A DNA stretch of 5,545 nt, from contig JAKASS010000024.1 of NCBI GenBank assembly GCA_021818905.1, positions 1-5,545 on the forward strand, given 5' to 3'. Below, one piece after another: positions 4,736 through 5,545 of this stretch; the first letter of the stretch is position 1, and each line of letters begins with the position of its first letter. The notes under the pieces are model-generated. The model worked only from the letters and a program-made list of their open reading frames with translations. It was not told where the DNA came from and searched no databases. This DNA comes from Nanobdellota archaeon (GTDB taxonomy: Archaea; Nanobdellota; Nanobdellia; Parvarchaeales; Parvarchaeaceae). A program made the translations under genes and the position numbers.

Positions 4736-5236
4736 TTACACTTTCTTTAGCACTAGTACCAAATTTCCGTTTGTGAACTGTTCGGAGATTATGCCTTCGC
4801 CTTTATCCCTTTTTATTATCTTTAGATATAGTCTCTTACCGGACACCGCCCTAACCTCTATCGAGTTTTCCATTTTCATTACGTTTATATCGGATTTGTT
4901 CTTTACGCCGGGTAAGCTTATGGCGTGTACTGTGGTGTCCCCGTGATCAGACACGAGATCCTCAGGCTCAATGACCTCATTCACATTGCTCATAGTCTTG
5001 TTTAGTTTCTCCTGCACATTTGTTTTCTGCTTAGGCTGTTGCTGGTTCTGAAAAAACCCGCCGCCGATTACGCTGTTCATAAGGGGGCCCATCATTTGTT
5101 GCATCACCTTGTTAAGGTCTATATTGAGATTACCCAAAGAAACGTTCTGTCCATTCATCGGTTGGCCGCAATTAGGACAAAAATTCCACCGTTTGTCGAG
5201 CACATAGCTGCAACCACCACATTTTTTCTTGAACAT
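4736..5236 (-). CDS. zinc-ribbon protein with Hsp20-like C-terminal domain
   Basis: A 166-residue three-part protein. The N-terminus is a zinc ribbon with C6-x2-C9-x10-C20-x2-C23 (CGGC and CPNC knuckles). The middle (about 28-98) is low in complexity, rich in Asn, Gln, Met and Gly, and contains an amphipathic MQQMM stretch and a QNQQQPKQK linker. The C-terminus (about 100-166) resembles the alpha-crystallin/Hsp20 or CS beta-sandwich: TTVHAISLPGVKNKSDINVM (the LPGV motif of small heat-shock proteins), alternating strands, and a final FTNGNLVLVLKK like the family's GVL strand. A chaperone-like role in holding unfolded proteins is likely for the C-terminal part; the ribbon may bind protein or nucleic acid. 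The C-terminal I-x-I tail that helps sHsps assemble is absent. The start is the first ATG in the frame. It has its own likely promoter. Confidence 0.75.
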   Translation of the reverse strand: MFKKKCGGCSYVLDKRWNFCPNCGQPMNGQNVSLGNLNIDLNKVMQQMMGPLMNSVIGGGFFQNQQQPKQKTNVQEKLNKTMSNVNEVIEPEDLVSDHGDTTVHAISLPGVKNKSDINVMKMENSIEVRAVSGKRLYLKIIKRDKGEGIISEQFTNGNLVLVLKKV

Positions 5237-5270
5237 ATTATTTTTGATTATATTCTAATAATAACCCTAG

Positions 5271-5280
5271 ATATATACTT
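5271..5280 (-). promoter_or_regulatory. possible TATA box for the zinc-ribbon/Hsp20 gene
   Basis: AAGTATATAT on the - strand is centred about 39 bases from the ATG ending at 5236, leaving a leader of about 13 bases. A weaker AT-rich stretch closer to the gene (TTATTATTA, about 5256-5264) would give a leaderless start. The choice between them is open. Confidence 0.4.
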
Positions 5281-5293
5281 GATTTTAAATAAG

Positions 5294-5330
5294 AAAAAGC
5301 TAAATTTCTAGCTTAAAAATTAAGCTTTTT
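5294..5330. terminator. hairpin with T-runs at the 3' end of the acidic-protein gene
   Basis: AAAAAGCT (5294-5301) pairs with AGCTTTTT (5323-5330). After one A-A mismatch, AATTT (5303-5307) pairs with AAATT (5317-5321). The arms end in five T on either strand. On the - strand the structure overlaps the TAA stop (5329-5331) and runs into the T-rich TTTTTCTTATTT, a good archaeal stop site for the gene ending there. Confidence 0.5.
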
Positions 5331-5469
5331 ACTCGGTTTCGTCGTCTTCGGCTTCCTCTTCATCTTCTTCTTCGAGTCCTTCGTCGTACATGTCTCCAAG
5401 GTCATCGTTCTCTTCGACTATGTCTTCCTCAGGTTCTTCTTTTTCTTTTTTTACAGATTTCTTTGCCAT
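5329..5469 (-). CDS. 46-residue highly acidic protein
   Basis: A short gene encoding MAKKSVKKEKEEPEED at the start and then almost only Glu and Asp with a few Gly, Leu and Tyr. Roughly the first ten residues are basic and the rest strongly negative, so it is expected to be unstructured. Not recognised as a family; acidic tails like this occur on histone chaperones, ribosomal stalk proteins and polymerase-associated subunits, but nothing identifies which, if any, applies. A strong Shine-Dalgarno (GGGGAGG) lies six bases before the ATG, the only clear one in the window, and supports that this small ORF is translated. The base directly before its ATG is the last base of an in-frame TGA ending a possible 13-codon ORF. 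A hairpin/T-tract marks its 3' end. Confidence 0.75.
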   Translation of the reverse strand: MAKKSVKKEKEEPEEDIVEENDDLGDMYDEGLEEEDEEEAEDDETE

Positions 5470-5511
5470 TCAAAACCTCCCCGTTAAGATGTCCACTAGC
5501 AGGAATTTCAT
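5470..5511 (-). CDS. possible 13-residue leader ORF, or tail of an upstream gene
   Basis: On the - strand ATG at 5509-5511 opens MKFLLVDILTGRF and ends at TGA (5470-5472), directly next to and in frame with the start of the acidic protein. The Shine-Dalgarno of the latter lies within its last codons. A TATA-like CTTTATAAAG is centred about 29 bases upstream of this ATG, fitting a leaderless leader peptide. However, this frame stays open to the window edge, and another frame gives LYKEVFSLTE ending in TAA at 5513. The region could therefore instead be the end of a larger gene entering from the right, and its status is undecided. Confidence 0.3.
   Translation of the reverse strand: MKFLLVDILTGRF
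5476..5482 (-). promoter_or_regulatory. strong Shine-Dalgarno of the acidic-protein gene
   Basis: GGGGAGG on the - strand, with six bases between it and the ATG. It decides the start codon of the 46-residue gene and implies either a leadered mRNA or an internal operon position, unlike the leaderless genes elsewhere in the window. Confidence 0.75.
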
Positions 5512-5535
5512 CTTATTCTGTAAGAGAAAAGACTT

Positions 5536-5545
5536 CTTTATAAAG
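5536..5545. promoter_or_regulatory. palindromic TATA-like element at the right edge
   Basis: CTTTATAAAG is a perfect 10-bp palindrome. On the - strand it could start transcription around base 5514 for the leader ORF/acidic protein; on the + strand it could serve a gene beyond the edge. It may also be coding sequence of an unseen upstream gene. Confidence 0.35.

Noticed and set aside
5039-5311. A 90-residue + strand frame opposite the zinc-ribbon/Hsp20 gene.
   Set aside because: Most of it mirrors the real gene and the rest is AT-rich intergenic DNA; no promoter or domain supports it.

Overview
The window looks like chromosomal DNA from an archaeon. The tRNA-Ala lacks an encoded CCA, uS9 ends in the archaeal/eukaryotic-type SYR tail, L13 and S9 form an archaeal-style pair, and AGA/AGG and ATA codons are common. 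Several genes have a TATA-like box about 26-29 bases upstream of the start codon and no Shine-Dalgarno sequence, as expected for leaderless archaeal mRNAs. A small-genome DPANN/Micrarchaeota-like or Thermoplasmata-like organism would fit, but that placement is inference and the lineage is not proven by this sequence.

Left part (1-1907, + strand). The 3' portion of a DDE transposase of the IS4/IS5 type runs in from the left edge. It is visibly richer in G+C than what follows and stops just before the promoter of the next gene. That gene encodes a dolichol-phosphate-mannose-synthase-like domain with eroded catalytic motifs fused to a GtrA four-helix membrane domain. It overlaps a small two-helix membrane protein by four bases (ATGA). 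The pair probably acts in lipid-linked sugar handling or envelope glycosylation.

Middle (1908-3649). A small orphan protein with a good leaderless promoter lies on the - strand. Upstream of it, on the same strand, is tRNA-Ala(CGC). The tRNA is divergent from a four-helix membrane protein with intramembrane His-His and Asp-Glu pairs, and the two share a compact promoter region containing a 14-bp perfect palindrome. Ribosomal proteins uL13 and uS9 follow, overlapping by four bases.

Right part (3654-5545, - strand). Read in transcription order from the right edge, this holds: a 46-residue extremely acidic protein, the only gene with a strong Shine-Dalgarno; a zinc-ribbon protein with an Hsp20-like C-terminal domain; a small two-helix membrane protein; a 71-residue helical protein; and an HD-domain phosphohydrolase (HDDC2/YfbR-like) that converges on uS9 with four bases between the stop codons.

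No CRISPR array, toxin-antitoxin pair, phage module or evident new multi-gene system was found. The most unusual points are the arrangement in front of the acidic mini-protein (an in-frame 13-codon ORF abutting its start), the degenerate glycosyltransferase-GtrA fusion, the zinc-ribbon/Hsp20 fusion and the IS end beside a promoter.
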